DNA of 64,000 bases from Ziziphus jujuba (taxonomy: Eukaryota > Streptophyta > Magnoliopsida > Rosales > Rhamnaceae): assembly GCF_031755915.1 (NCBI RefSeq), contig NC_083388.1:3107501-3171500 (forward strand). Direction: 5' to 3'. The translations under genes were made by a program, and so were the position numbers. Below are positions 10,810 through 21,820 of the stretch, piece after piece. Within the stretch, counting starts at the first letter, position 1, and each line of letters begins with the position of its first letter. Under the pieces are notes generated by a model that saw nothing but the letters and a program-made list of their open reading frames with translations, did not search any database and had not been told where the DNA came from.

Positions 10810-13800
10810 TCTGGTTTTGCGCTACTACTACCGCTCCAAGACTGACACAGTTCGAATCCCACAGACACACAGAGAACGCGCCAACCCCTTCTTTCCCACT
10901 CGCCCACGCGCCGATCGGACTTGGGCTTCGGGTTCTCACCGGCAAGCTCTGATCCAACCGCCGGCGAAAAAAATTACCGAAAGCACCAAACTTGGTAAAT
11001 TTATTATTTTTTTTTTCTGTTTTTTTTCTCATCCTCTTAATTTGTCAAGTTTAATTTGGGTATTTCGGGTTCTGCGGCCTTTGGGGTTTGTACCAGATTT
11101 TTAGGATGATATTTAAACTGTTTAACGTAACACGCCCAGCCTTTGTAATATATGCCTCATCGATAACGACAACATTTTGCGACAAACAAGATTGAAAAAT
11201 GAAAATTCCACACTGGAAATAGAAATTTTTTTTTTCTTTTTTTTTATATTGACAAATTTTACTGAAAGTGATACAAACTTAGTAATTTATTTTTATATAC
11301 CATCAACTAATGGCTCTTTTGGGCACTTTTAATATTTAGCTGCAACATCTTGGAATATAGTGAGACATTATTTCAAATGTCAATATAACTATAATAAGTA
11401 AAATGCAAATAGTCATGGTCAGGAAACAAAGAGTATTGGATGAATTAATATGCTAGTTTCATATTGGAAGCAATTGACAATGTACATTATTGATTGATAA
11501 CATGTAACTACATTGCACAACGAAGAAATTAAACCCGAAAAGTCATACAATCATAATAACAGTTAAAAAAAAAAAAAAAAAAACCATTTGGAGGGAAAGT
11601 TTGGAATTGACCATAAGCAGCAGCAGGAAAATTCAAATTATTTGATTAATAGTAGTTTGCTGCCTGAAAAATAAGAAACACGAATGAAAACTTCATTTCA
11701 AATGAGATCATACAAAATTTTAACTATATTTTGTCGTCTGGACATTAATATGACCATTTTGTTTCTTTTCTTCTTCTTTGTTTCCCTGTTATTGCATGTA
11801 TATTGTATTGAAACCAGAAGTAAATGAATTCAAATCTGCAGTTTCGTTAGTTTTAAATCCAATTACCTAAGATGTCATGTGTTTCTTGTATTTATTTGTT
11901 TTTGCTAATTTACATGAAGTGCATTGCTCATTGACTCATGCTTTGGTTGTTTTAGTTTTCGCTATGGATGATGTTGAACATGTAGGAGATCATTCTAAAG
12001 GAATGTCAGAACACTTCTAATAAGGTATATAATCCTCAAGTATTAGATGATCACAAACCAAGGATAGGTCAAGAATTTGAATCACTGGATGATGTTCATG
12101 AATTTTATAATAAATATGCGAAAGAAGGTTCTAGCAAAACGAATAGAGATAATGAAATTGTAAGAAAGGAGTATGTATGCTCTAAAGAAGGAAGAGCTTG
12201 TAAAGACGAGGATAGTGGGAAGAAAAGGCATCGTGGGACAGTACGGGAGGGTTGCAAAGCAAAACTAGCTACTGTGAAATTGAAGTCCAGAGCCTATGCA
12301 ATTAGCATCTTCGCTGAAAGTCACTATCATCCTTTGGCAATCCTGCAAAGAGTACATTTATTAAGATCTCATCGAAGAGCTTCAAAAACTAAAAAAACCA
12401 TTAATTGAAGAGCTTTCTGCAGTAAGTTTTCCAACAAAAAAGGATAAAGGGGGCATAGAAAATATTGGATGTGCACAAAAAGATATCGATAACTTTGAGA
12501 GAATTTTGCATAATGAGATGAAAGCGCATGATGTAGAGATGCTTCATGAACATTTTGAGTTTGAACAAGAAAAAAAAAAAAAAAAATTCATCATTCACTT
12601 TTCGAATGGAGGTTGATAATGAAAATTGTTAAACTCACTGTTTTTGGGCAGACTTATACATATTTGGTATGTTGTTGTGTTTGATACCACATACAACGCC
12701 AATCGAGATTACATGATATTTGTACCTGTTATGGGGGTAAATAACTATGGTCAGACAATTATTTTTGCATGTGCACTCTTTGAGTGATGAGACTGCCGAT
12801 TCTTGTATTTGGTTGTTTGAACAATTTAAGAAAGCCATGTCCATCAGTTGACCCAAAATGGTAATTACTTGTGAAAATCCAGCAATGTCAAGAGCTATTT
12901 CTCATACCTTCCCGAATTCATTAAATATATTTTGTGTTTGGCACATATTGGACAAACTTTCAAAGAAGTTAAATGCTGTTATATACAGAGATCGTTATGA
13001 AGACTTTCAAAAGTGTATTCTGTAATCAGAAATTTCTGTGGAGTTTGACATCAAGTGGATAGAGATTGTTGAAAAAAACCGTTTACATGATGATAGTTGG
13101 TTGCAACTAATGTATGAAATGCGTTCGAAATGGGTGCCTGTATATGTCAAAACTCTTTTCTAAGCTGGAATGTCTACTGGTCAATGTGCAGAGAGTTCTC
13201 ACATGTTCTTCAAAAGATATGTTTCCAACAAAAATTCTTTAATAGATTTTGTAACAAGGTTTAATGGAGCACTTGCTCACCAATGTACTAAAGAATTAAG
13301 CGCCTTTCACAGTGATCTGAATGAAAAGCCCGTGTTGAGATTGCCATTGGAGCTAAGCCAATGGCTGATTTTTATACATGTATAATTTTTTATAAATTTC
13401 AAGATGACTTGTGGGATAGCTTATTACATGTAGTTGAACTCACCAGGGAGGATGCCAATCAATATGTTTATAAAGTTGGGAAGAGAAGTGAAAAGGGCTG
13501 CAAGGTACTGGATATTGTTCTTGATATTAAAAATAAATAAATAAATAAAAAATAGATTTTCATCATGTAGTTGGAAGAAATTTGAGATTGAAGGAATCCT
13601 GCGTAGACATATTTTGGCAAATTTAAGGAATAAGCAAATTGTTTATCTGCCAAACCAATACATTTTGAATAGATGGGCTAAGGATGCAAAATCTAAGGAA
13701 GTCTGAGATGATGGGGGAATGAAGAAAAATGATTCCCATGATAACTCATTACTTTTAAGGCGAAATAGGTTGCTCCAACTTGCTTTGGATGTGATTGACA

Positions 13801-14025
13801 ATGTAACAAGTGAGGAGGCAGGCATTCACATTCTTGACTAATAGCTCGGAAGCTGTGCTTGAGAAGGTTAGACCACTGTTTGAAAATTGTAAGAGTGAAA
13901 GAGGTTTGAAAAAAAGAGATTCTGGAAAGGACGGTAACCCTAGCGATCAAAGTTGCAATGAGCAACTCCAACTTGGAGTGAAAAAGTGTGGAAAGAGACT
14001 GAAGGCAGTAAGAGAAAGAGCTTAA
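10810..14025 (+). pseudogene. FAR1-RELATED SEQUENCE-like gene (FRS5 type), decayed
   Basis: FAR1-related proteins derive from Mutator-like transposases and act as nuclear transcription factors. A GC-richer block ending near 10997 at a possible GTAAAT donor looks like a 5' UTR exon, with an intron to about 11960. The ATG is at 11964 (MDDVEHVGDHSKGMSEH). Visible parts in order: the FAR1 DNA-binding domain (FESLDDVHEFYNKYAKEG..., VCSKEGRACK, GCKAKL, ESHYHPL) at about 12070-12345; the MULE transposase core (VFDTTYNANRDYMIFVPVMGVNN) near 12680; FCVWHILDKLSKKLNAVIYRD near 12930; WLQLMYEMRSKWVPVYVKTLF, a TAA, then AGMSTGQ to LNEKPVLRLPLE (13100-13350); and a SWIM-like stretch FEIEGILRRHILANLRNKQ near 13580. 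There is a one-base insertion after MSEH, several further shifts, and in-frame stops. The SWIM finger seems to have lost its second Cys and the Cys before RH. It cannot encode a full protein. Confidence 0.85.
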
Positions 14026-15368
14026 AAGCTAAGCAAGGGACTGCTCAATGAACGGTATGCCATGAAAGTTATGAGTAATGTTTGTGCAGTGTTTTGTTCT
14101 TTTAAATGTTTCATACATATACATATTTATATATATATATATATATTTTTTTTTTATCAGAGCTTCAAATTCTTGTATATTACCTCAATTTTTGTACAGA
14201 ATGGCATGTGGGATCTGTTTTGAGGTGTATTCTCATGTTAGGATGCTTACTGCTGCTGTGGCAATCCCTTTTGCAATTCATGCTGGTAAAGTTTGATCCA
14301 TTATGATTTTGTCAATTATGGGCTATGATGTTTGGCTTGACAATAAATAATGATGGTTTATGATAAAATCATCATCTTTTTGAGAATTCAGAATTGCATA
14401 TAAAAAAACACCTCTTTAAAGAGAGTGGCAGCAGCAATTACTGAGCCAATTTGGTTTTTGTTTTTATCGATAGTTCGGATATCTAGATTGGAAAGCAAAG
14501 AGTATTTCTTTATTTTGATCCAGTTTTGGGGTAATCAAATTGATTATTCACTAGATCTCAATATATTCATGGAAACTTTAGTCAGGTAAATTAGATGTGT
14601 GGTTTCTTTTTCTTGCTTAGAAGCTATCTTTCGCTTTCTTCTTGATATGAATGTTGCATCCTACTTGTGGATTTTCATTTCAGTATGGGTTTGAAATGTT
14701 GGTAGCATTTCCTTTTATAGTTTCTTAAGCCAAGGGAATGTAGAAAAGGGCCTTTGATTTAACTAGGCTTGTTTGGTTTTGGTGTAGGACTTTTCATTGG
14801 CACCGCTGCTTGGCAATACTGTTTAAATAAACTGAGGCTTTTGCTGTTTTCTGTCTAATTTACAACTTGTGACCGTTTCTGTAAGAACCAAATACCCATT
14901 CCAATGTTTTAAAAATGATAATCCATTAAATAAGCAACTATGGTCTTTGTCAAATGTTTACCATGCTTCAAACAAAAAACTGCAAATCTTTCGCCATTAT
15001 TTTTGTCCAGTCGGAAAAATCATGGAATGATGACACAAATAAACAAAAAATAATGGGATAGTAAGTATTTAGAAATTAAATTAAACAAAGTATTTTGAGC
15101 GTTTTGGGGATGAAACAAGCTGTCCAACTTCACAAAATTGTCCATGAATTTGAACCTTTTAGTGTTCTAAATCTTGAAGCTTACCAGGGTTTTTCAATTT
15201 ATTTTAGTATTAAAAAAATTAATTTAAAAAAAAAAAACACACACACACACACACATTCAAAACTTAGTATTCCAATACATTGACCCTAAGAGCGAACAGC
15301 CCAAAATATTTTTATCAGATCCTAATAAGCCCATTAATGAAAACCCAACTTGAAAGCCCGTTTAGAGC
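14026..15368. other. Intergenic, upstream of the cyclin promoter
   Basis: This holds the 3' flank of the FAR1-like relic, an (AT)n tract near 14120-14145, and a (CA)n tract near 15238-15256. No gene is recognised; the short open frames here are AT-rich and lack similarity. Confidence 0.5.
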
Positions 15369-15488
15369 ACCAACGGCTATAAAATTCCGAAACAAAAAAG
15401 CGTAACCAGCAAACAAGGAAAGGCTTCGATGCCGCTGGATTAGACAGCCATCCAACGGTCGAAATTTGATTAAAATACGACCGTTGGG
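15369..15488 (+). promoter_or_regulatory. Three MSA-like (AACGG) mitosis-specific elements
   Basis: The MSA consensus (YCYAACGGYYA), bound by three-repeat MYB factors, drives G2/M expression of plant B-type cyclins. ACCAACGGCTA at 15369-15379 and TCCAACGGTCG at 15451-15461 lie on the plus strand, and CCCAACGGTCG lies on the minus strand at 15478-15488. Each matches 10 of 11 positions. They lie 50-170 bp upstream of the TATA box of the cyclin gene. The sequence match is direct; the function is inferred from the family. Confidence 0.8.
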
Positions 15489-15536
15489 AGAAGCGTCGGT
15501 TCTCTAGCTCTAAACAGGGACTATACTACACTTTCT

Positions 15537-15544
15537 TATAAATA
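15537..15544 (+). promoter_or_regulatory. TATA box of the B-type cyclin gene
   Basis: TATAAATA sits about 290 bp before the cyclin ATG. Transcription would begin near 15570, giving a 5' leader of about 260 nt that includes a GA-rich stretch at 15642-15668. Confidence 0.7.
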
Positions 15545-15827
15545 TTCCACAAAATCCAAAATATAACCCAGAGAAAGTGACTGTTATACAACAGCAAGAA
15601 ATTCCCGAGAAAAAAAAAGATTGATTTACGAACAAAGGAAAGTGAGAGAGAGAGCGAAAGAGAGAGAGCTTGAAAGATTGCGGTGAGAGAACCATTGGCT
15701 GAAGGTGGCGAACAAAGACTCTGAAGGGGCAGAGACGCTCAACGGTCGTCTCCAAGTATTCTTCTCGTCTTTGTTTTCAAGCATCGGTGGAGTTTTTGGT
15801 AGTACCGCCCAAGATCGAAATTCACTT

Positions 15828-17230
15828 ATGGCTTCCAGAGCTATTGCGCCTCAGCAACAACAACAACCCAGAGGTCTGTACCATCCCTGTCCCTCGCTTG
15901 TTCATTTTCTTTCCTCTTGTGGGTTTCTGTGAATTTATCTTTGATTTTTGATTTTTTTTTTTTCCGATCTGGGTTTCAGTTTTTCCTTGATTTGAGTAAT
16001 TTATTCTTTGATGGGTTTTTATTCTTTGGTTTCTTTAATTCTTTTTTACATCCTTTAATATCATTTTATATCAATCCCTTTTCGAATTTACTTTCTGTTT
16101 ATCTTTTTAAATCCTGCTAGGCATTGTTCTTCATAGATCATTTAAATTCTAGTGCTTTTTTTTTTTCATGGATATGTTAGATTTGTTCTGTGTGTCTATG
16201 TTATAACATCTTGTCATTTTCTGTATAATTCTAGTGCTATTTTCTTTTTTATTTTTTTTTATGGCCCTGAACCTTTCTTTGTTTCTTTAGAAGGAGTTAG
16301 GCAGAAGAAGTTACCTGTAGAAGGAAGAAACAATAGGCGAGTTCTCCAAGACATTGGTAACTTGGTTAGCAGAAAAGCCGCAGAAGGGAAACAAGAAGCC
16401 CCAATAGACAAGAACAAGGTAGAAATTCTACAAATAGATTATAGTTTTTTCGTTTTTAAGCCATTTTGTGGGTTAGATCTCAGATTTTGTATTCTTTCCT
16501 CAAAACAACATAATCGAAACATTAATGTCTGTCAATTTTGCAGAAGTCAATCGCAGAAGATGCAGTAACTTTGTTGCAGATCGGTGTAGGGAAAGTCAGC
16601 GTTGCAGCAAAGCCTGCAGAGACAGCAAAGATTGCTTGTGAGAATCCAAAACCTGAAGGATTTCAAGGGAGCTCAAGGAAATCAAAACAAGTGACCTCCT
16701 CAAGGAAGGATTGCAAGGCCTTTTCTTCTGTTCTCAGTGCCCGGAGCAAGGTAATAATTTTTATTTTATTTTAAATTGCCTCTTTTCATCTTTAATTGTT
16801 GCCCCTTTTGTTTTTTCTTCAATGTAATCTTTTCTATTTTCAGGCTGCTTCTGCAATCGCCAGTGAGCCAAAAGATCTAGTAGTGAACATTGATGCAGAG
16901 GATACTGATAATGAACTTGCAGTGATCGAGTACATCGATGAACTCTATGAGTTTTACAAGCTTTCCGAGGAAGAGAATCAAGTGAAAGACTACATGGGTT
17001 CACAGTCAGATATCAATGCTAAAATGAGATCAATACTCGTAGATTGGTTGATAGAAGTTCATCACAAATTCGAGCTCAATCCAGAGACACTCTACCTTAC
17101 CATCAACATTGTTGACCGGTTCCTCTCAATGAAGGTTGTACCAAGAAGGGAGCTTCAGTTGGTTGGTATTAGCTCAATGCTACTGGCTAGCAAGTACGAA
17201 GAAATTTGGTCGCCTGAGGTAATTTTCTCT

Positions 17231-17269
<39 letters not shown>

Positions 17270-18050
17270 GTCACAAACTCCCTTTTTGGTTTGTGAGGAT
17301 TCTAAACTCCCTTTTGGGTTTGTGAAATTTGGCAGGTTAATGACTTTGTCTGCATTTCAGACAATGCTTATGCTAAAGAACAGATTTTGGCAATGGAAAA
17401 GGCAATTTTGGGGAAGCTTGAATGGTTCTTAACAGTTCCAACACCATATGTCTTCCTTGTTCGTTATGCTAAAGCCTCTTTGCCATTTGATGAGCAGGTA
17501 AGGAAAAAAAAAAAAAAAAAGAAAAAAAGAAAAAAAAAAAACACTCATCAGGGTTTTCTAGGATAAACCCAGATCATGATTTAATTTTGATTATATAATG
17601 ATTGTTTGTTCTGTGTTTTTGTGTGCAGATGGAGAACATGGTGTTCTTCCTTGCTGAACTTGGTCTGATGAATTACACTACGATAACCAATTTCAGCCCT
17701 TCAATTCTAGCTGCATCAGCTGTTTATGCTGCAAGATGTACACTTGAAATAAGCCCCTTCTGGACTGAAACTTTGAAGCATAACACAGGCTACTCTGAAG
17801 ATCAGCTTATGTAAATCCATCTCTATTTCTTTTTTAACCAATTCTAGTTTCTGTTTGATTAGAGCATTGCTGATTTTGGTGTTGTTTTTGTTTGTTTTAC
17901 AGGGATTGTGCAGAGCTGTTGGTAAGCCTTCATTCTACAGCAGCAGAGAGTAGACTTAGAGCAGTTTACAAGAAATTCTCAAGTGAAGATCGTAATGCTG
18001 TTGCTCTTCTTCTGCCAGCTTCGAGCCTTTTATCCGAATCATCACCATGA
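15828..18050 (+). CDS. CYCB1: B1-type mitotic cyclin
   Basis: Regulatory subunit of the mitotic cyclin-dependent kinase; in the family it is made at G2/M and destroyed by the APC/C. Exons: 15828-15873, 16291-16418, 16544-16750, 16844-17218, 17336-17497, 17629-17810, 17903-18050. The total is 1248 bp (415 aa plus stop), all GT-AG with consistent phase. The destruction box RRVLQDIGN is at residues 31-39. The N-terminal cyclin box is at about 165-285 (MRSILVDWLIEVHHKF, TLYLTINIVDRFLS, GISSMLLASKYEEIWSPEV). The C-terminal cyclin fold is at about 287-400 (ILGKLEWFLTVPTPYVFLVRY, FFLAELGLMNY). The start gives the usual B1 N-terminus MASRAI. Intron 4 begins with a long (TC)n tract. MSA-like elements upstream agree with mitotic control. 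The exact paralogue number cannot be set by eye. Confidence 0.95.
17226..17266. repeat. (TC)n microsatellite in cyclin intron 4
   Basis: A CT-rich run with about 16 consecutive TC units starts within ten bases of the intron donor. It is a likely length-variable marker and does not touch the coding sequence. Confidence 0.9.
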
Positions 18051-18660
18051 TTGGCTTTAGTTATCCTTTCATGGAGATTTTTTTTTTTTTTTTTTTAAAA
18101 AAATTTTATTTTATTTTATTTTTTTTGTGTGGAATTAATTTTTCAGGGGGGTTTGATCATTTAGCTATAATGATCTAGATGGTATTTTGTTATTATTAGT
18201 CCTTCTTGTCTAACGGGGGTATGGTGTGTGCTAACCATTCTTGGTGATTGTTCTAGACTGGAAAATCTTTCTTGACATTGTTTTAAATCTGATTGTTCTT
18301 GTAATATAAAAAAGAATTATGCTCCTTTTCTCTTATTTTGGGGCGGGGCGGGGTGGGGGAAGGGGGGGGGAAAGAACCATGCTTATTTTTTAACAACATT
18401 GCAAAAGCATTGACCCATTTCAATCGGACAGAAATCCAACTATTGCAAAAGCATCAGATATTGTGATTTTTTGGCATGAAATCAGATATTATATAGTCGA
18501 CATTTTGATATATGAAAATTAAAATTTAATTTTACTCATAAATATTAAAAAAAAAAAAAAAAAAAAGCCTTATAAATTTCATATAATGTAAATTAGAAAA
18601 ATTAATATTAAAATAATATTTGGGCCTTCAGTATCTGGGCCATGGACCTCTAAGCCTGTG
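18051..18660. other. Cyclin 3' flank
   Basis: This contains the cyclin 3' UTR with T and A tracts (18079-18125), a G-rich run at 18342-18371, and an A tract near 18547-18566. No further gene is seen. Confidence 0.5.
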
Positions 18661-18685
18661 CCAGAAATCAAGAATGAAATAAATA

Positions 18686-18786
18686 GTCAACGGCCTCAAT
18701 TCACTAGCCGTTGGATTTATAATGTCGGACGACCATGGACTTTTCGATTTGCAAAGATCTAACGGCCCCAATTTACTAGCCGTTGG
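18686..18786. promoter_or_regulatory. Two 29-bp units, each framed by AACGG and CCGTT
   Basis: Near-identical units lie 72 bp apart (18686-18714 and 18758-18786). Each starts CAACGGCC or TAACGGCC and ends TAGCCGTTGG, so each holds two MSA/MYB core sites in opposite orientation. A (CTTT)n run and a (GA)n run follow, then a possible first exon at about 18890-18915. A role as a promoter is inference. Confidence 0.4.
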
Positions 18787-18860
18787 TTTTTCTTTCTTTC
18801 TTTCTTTCTTTCGCATAGAATCAGAGATCACTGAGGGTGAGCGTGAAACAGCAAGACTCT

Positions 18861-18888
18861 GAGAGAGAGAGAGAGAGAGAGAGAGAGG
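18861..18888. repeat. (GA)n microsatellite
   Basis: About 14 consecutive GA units just before the ATG of the possible transcript. Such runs are common in plant 5' leaders. Confidence 0.9.
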
Positions 18889-19260
18889 TCGTTTATGATG
18901 GAGTGTTTCTCTGAAGGTAATTCCTGTTGTTATTGCTTGTGTTTATGGATTTTTTTCATTTGGAAATCTGGGTGTCGTGTGGGTTCTTTGAAAGGTGGAG
19001 TGGTGCTTCGTTTTGATTTTTTTCGAATTTAATTTTATTACGATTTCGATTAAATTTCCATTGATGGTGGATTGGAAAGTTTCGCTTTTTGTTTTTTTTT
19101 TTTTGTAATATTTTTTTTATCCTCAGCTCTGGTTCAGAAAGGATTCTGATTTTTACTCTGATTGGAAATAACTAGATCGGACGGGAACAATCCGGGCGGG
19201 ATTGGATCGGCGAATGTTCAAGGTAACTAACTTAAAATTTGACAGAAATGAAGTATAGTT

Positions 19261-19340
19261 TGAATTTATAAATCAGCGACTAAACCATAATTTAATGGTC
19301 TGAATTTATAAATTAGCGACGAAACCCTAATTTAAGCCCC
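19261..19340. repeat. 40-bp imperfect tandem duplication
   Basis: Copies at 19261-19300 and 19301-19340, both starting TGAATTTATAAATYAGCGAC, with a few differences. Confidence 0.85.
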
Positions 19341-19884
19341 AATTCGAGAATTGTATTCTCGAATTTTTTTTATTTTTTTTTAAAATTTTTAAATTGGAAG
19401 GGGGAAATTCGCTTTGGAGTTGGGACACTACCGGAGAGTATTGGGCGACACTAACCAGAACGTAATCGGACCTCTTTCATTCCTCTTCTGCAGTCAACAA
19501 GAGAGAGGCATTTTCGGTGTAATTATCTGTAGGCTCCGAAAATGAAAATTTTCGAGTGTTGTGTAAGTAGCTTTTTTGTGTCAAGAAAAAATGATTGATT
19601 TAACTCAACTGGGTCTAGTCTAATAGGTGCATTTTCTTTTTGGGTAGTAGTTCTAGTAGCTCTGCAAAATGGAGTTTCTGATTTATTATTATTTTTCAAT
19701 TGTTTCTCTTATTATATTATTTTGAAATTTTTGAATATTTTCCTTGTCTTCCACAGCAACCAAATGGATAGTCTTAAATAAGGTCAATGCATACTGTGCG
19801 ATAACAAAATCTACCCTAGGTACCATTATTGTGAAAAAGAAGAGGACTTTAATTATTCAAAATTATTCTTCTGGTCATATAGAT

Positions 19885-20130
19885 GCATATAGGTTCAATG
19901 TGGTATTTGACCGATGTGTATAATTGCTTTAACAAGAAACTGAGAAATCAGTCTTTATCTGATCCCTAACACAATTGAATCTGAAGATTGTATGTACCAG
20001 CACAGAGACAATGAGGAAAATGGCATATAGGTTCAATGAAATATTTGACTGGTGTATAATTGCTTTAACAAGAAACTGAGAAACCAGTCTCTATCTGATC
20101 CCTAATACAATTGAATCTGAAGATTGTATG
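19885..20130. repeat. About 110-bp direct duplication, spaced by 28 bp
   Basis: Copies at 19885-19994 and 20023-20130 share GCATATAGGTTCAATG, TTTAACAAGAAACTGAGAAA, TCTGATCCCTAA and AATTGAATCTGAAGATTGTA with scattered substitutions, so the duplication is not very recent. Confidence 0.9.
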
Positions 20131-20400
20131 CACAATGATGGAACAGATTGATCAAATGGTATTTACTTACCCATCCCCAGTTTTGCTTAAAAATTTATAT
20201 GGACAATTCTTAAAAGAATTTAACGATAACAAAACTTCTGAATAGATTGCCATAATAGATTGCCATTGTTATTTGTTTTCCTGCAGGAGGAAGTGGAAAT
20301 GGGAGTTCATATTCTTGCTTCTTCTTCTTCTTCTTTTAATTATATTCTGAACAAATGTGAAGTTTTGGGAACTAAACATCAGATATTTGCTTTTTGATCT

Positions 20401-21820
20401 TTTAAGTTTTTCCAATGGTGTTTCTCCTTTCTTAATTTTCCAGGATCAAATTGGTCCAAATCGCCAAGTTTAGTCTAGTTCTACTATTTCTACCATATCT
20501 CTTTCTGCTGATGTTGGTTCTTTCACTCTGTTAAAATGCTTCTTTTTTTGGACTGTGTATATGATGAAACATGCTGGACTAACTGTGTAGATTACCAAGA
20601 AAGTATTTGTATATGCATTATTTGATTTCTTTTGTAAAATGAACGAAAAGCATCATTGCTTTCTTTTAGAGGACATAAGATCTGGGAAGCAATTATGCAA
20701 GATTTTCTATCTAAAAGCAAATGGTAGGCATGTAAGGCGAAAGTCCACTGCTTATATGTTTATCAGTTTTTTGTCCATGTTGATTTATATTTCTGTCATA
20801 TATATGATCCTCCATGACTTTGCACGGTTTTATTTAATTTTACAAGGCAATGGATATTTTAATTTATTGAATTTAGATGGTTGTATTTAATTTTACAAGG
20901 CAATGGATATTTTACTTCATTCTATCTCTTCCTTAGGCCTTGCACAGGTTGCTCTGCTGGGGGCTTATCATCATTTTTGCGTTATGACAACTTCAAGAAG
21001 TATATTTATCAAGAAAGCTAGTGTCAAATGCTCGAGAATGACACAGTTATTTTATTTTATTTATTTTATTTTTTTTTTGTGGCGAGTAGATTCTTTCTTC
21101 TAATACACTTTTGATCTTACTGTCTTTAATATTTTTGTTGTTATATGAGAGACATAAGTTTGAACCACACTATGAGGTTTTTCTATAAAGATCTAGTTTC
21201 TCTAGGTACTTTCTCTTTTCACAAGTTATATTGTGAGGCATTCCTTTTGTTCTGAAAAATTTCAGTGAGCTTTTCTAGCTTGCTTTTAAAACAACACCAT
21301 TCTTCATTTTGAAATCAGCTCCAAGTCGACAAATATTTTTCCATGCTAGATTTATCCAAGTTAAGCTAACAAAAACTTCCATTTTGAAGTTGAAACAACT
21401 ATGAATAATTTCTTAGGACCATAATTTTTTATCTGTGACTCAGACTTTGGCGTGCCACCAGTCTATGAACTCGTATCGATGAGCTCTACACAATGGTAAC
21501 TAATAAAGTTCTAATGTTTACAGTTCCTTCATGCATTGGTGCCTCTTATCCTCCTGAATATAGATCTATCCAGATAAGTATATTGTTAAGGTTGCAAGGG
21601 CCTTAGCTTTCAAGAATTTCGTACTTCTAACTTCATGATTTCTTTGACCAAGCCTAAGATTTGTTGATATATCAGAAATTGGATTTATTTCTTAATATGC
21701 CAGATTATTATGACTCCTTTCCTTGATGTGCAATTGCTTTTTACAGGTTTTTGGTGGCATTAGCTTCTTGCTTTTGTCATTCTTCAATTCCTCAAGAAGA
21801 GAGGGGGGGATGTTTGGTAA
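20401..21820. other. Intergenic with a 31-bp repeat and a possible LTR scrap
   Basis: A 31-bp segment containing TTTTACAAGGCAATGGATAT occurs at 20831-20861 and 20884-20914. At about 21440-21500 a stretch resembles part of the solo LTR found at 50665-53559, sharing AGTCTATGAACTCGTATCGA. No protein-coding similarity is seen. Confidence 0.5.

Larger units (their letters stand above)
18835..20400 (+). other. Possible spliced transcript, not recognised
   Basis: Exon-like pieces: one ending near 18916 with an ATG at 18897 (MECFSE) before GTAATT; one from about 19175 (after a CTAG acceptor) to about 19222 before GTAACT; and one from about 20287 after TGCAG. Joined, they give a continuous frame of about 60 codons ending at a TGA near 20398. 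The peptide resembles nothing I know. The alternatives are a long non-coding RNA or chance. Support is only splice-like signals, a GC-richer first part, and the AACGG/CCGTT units upstream. Confidence 0.2.

Noticed and set aside
20639..21103. Two open frames of 66-83 codons
   Set aside because: They include duplicated non-coding segments and T-rich tracts; no similarity.
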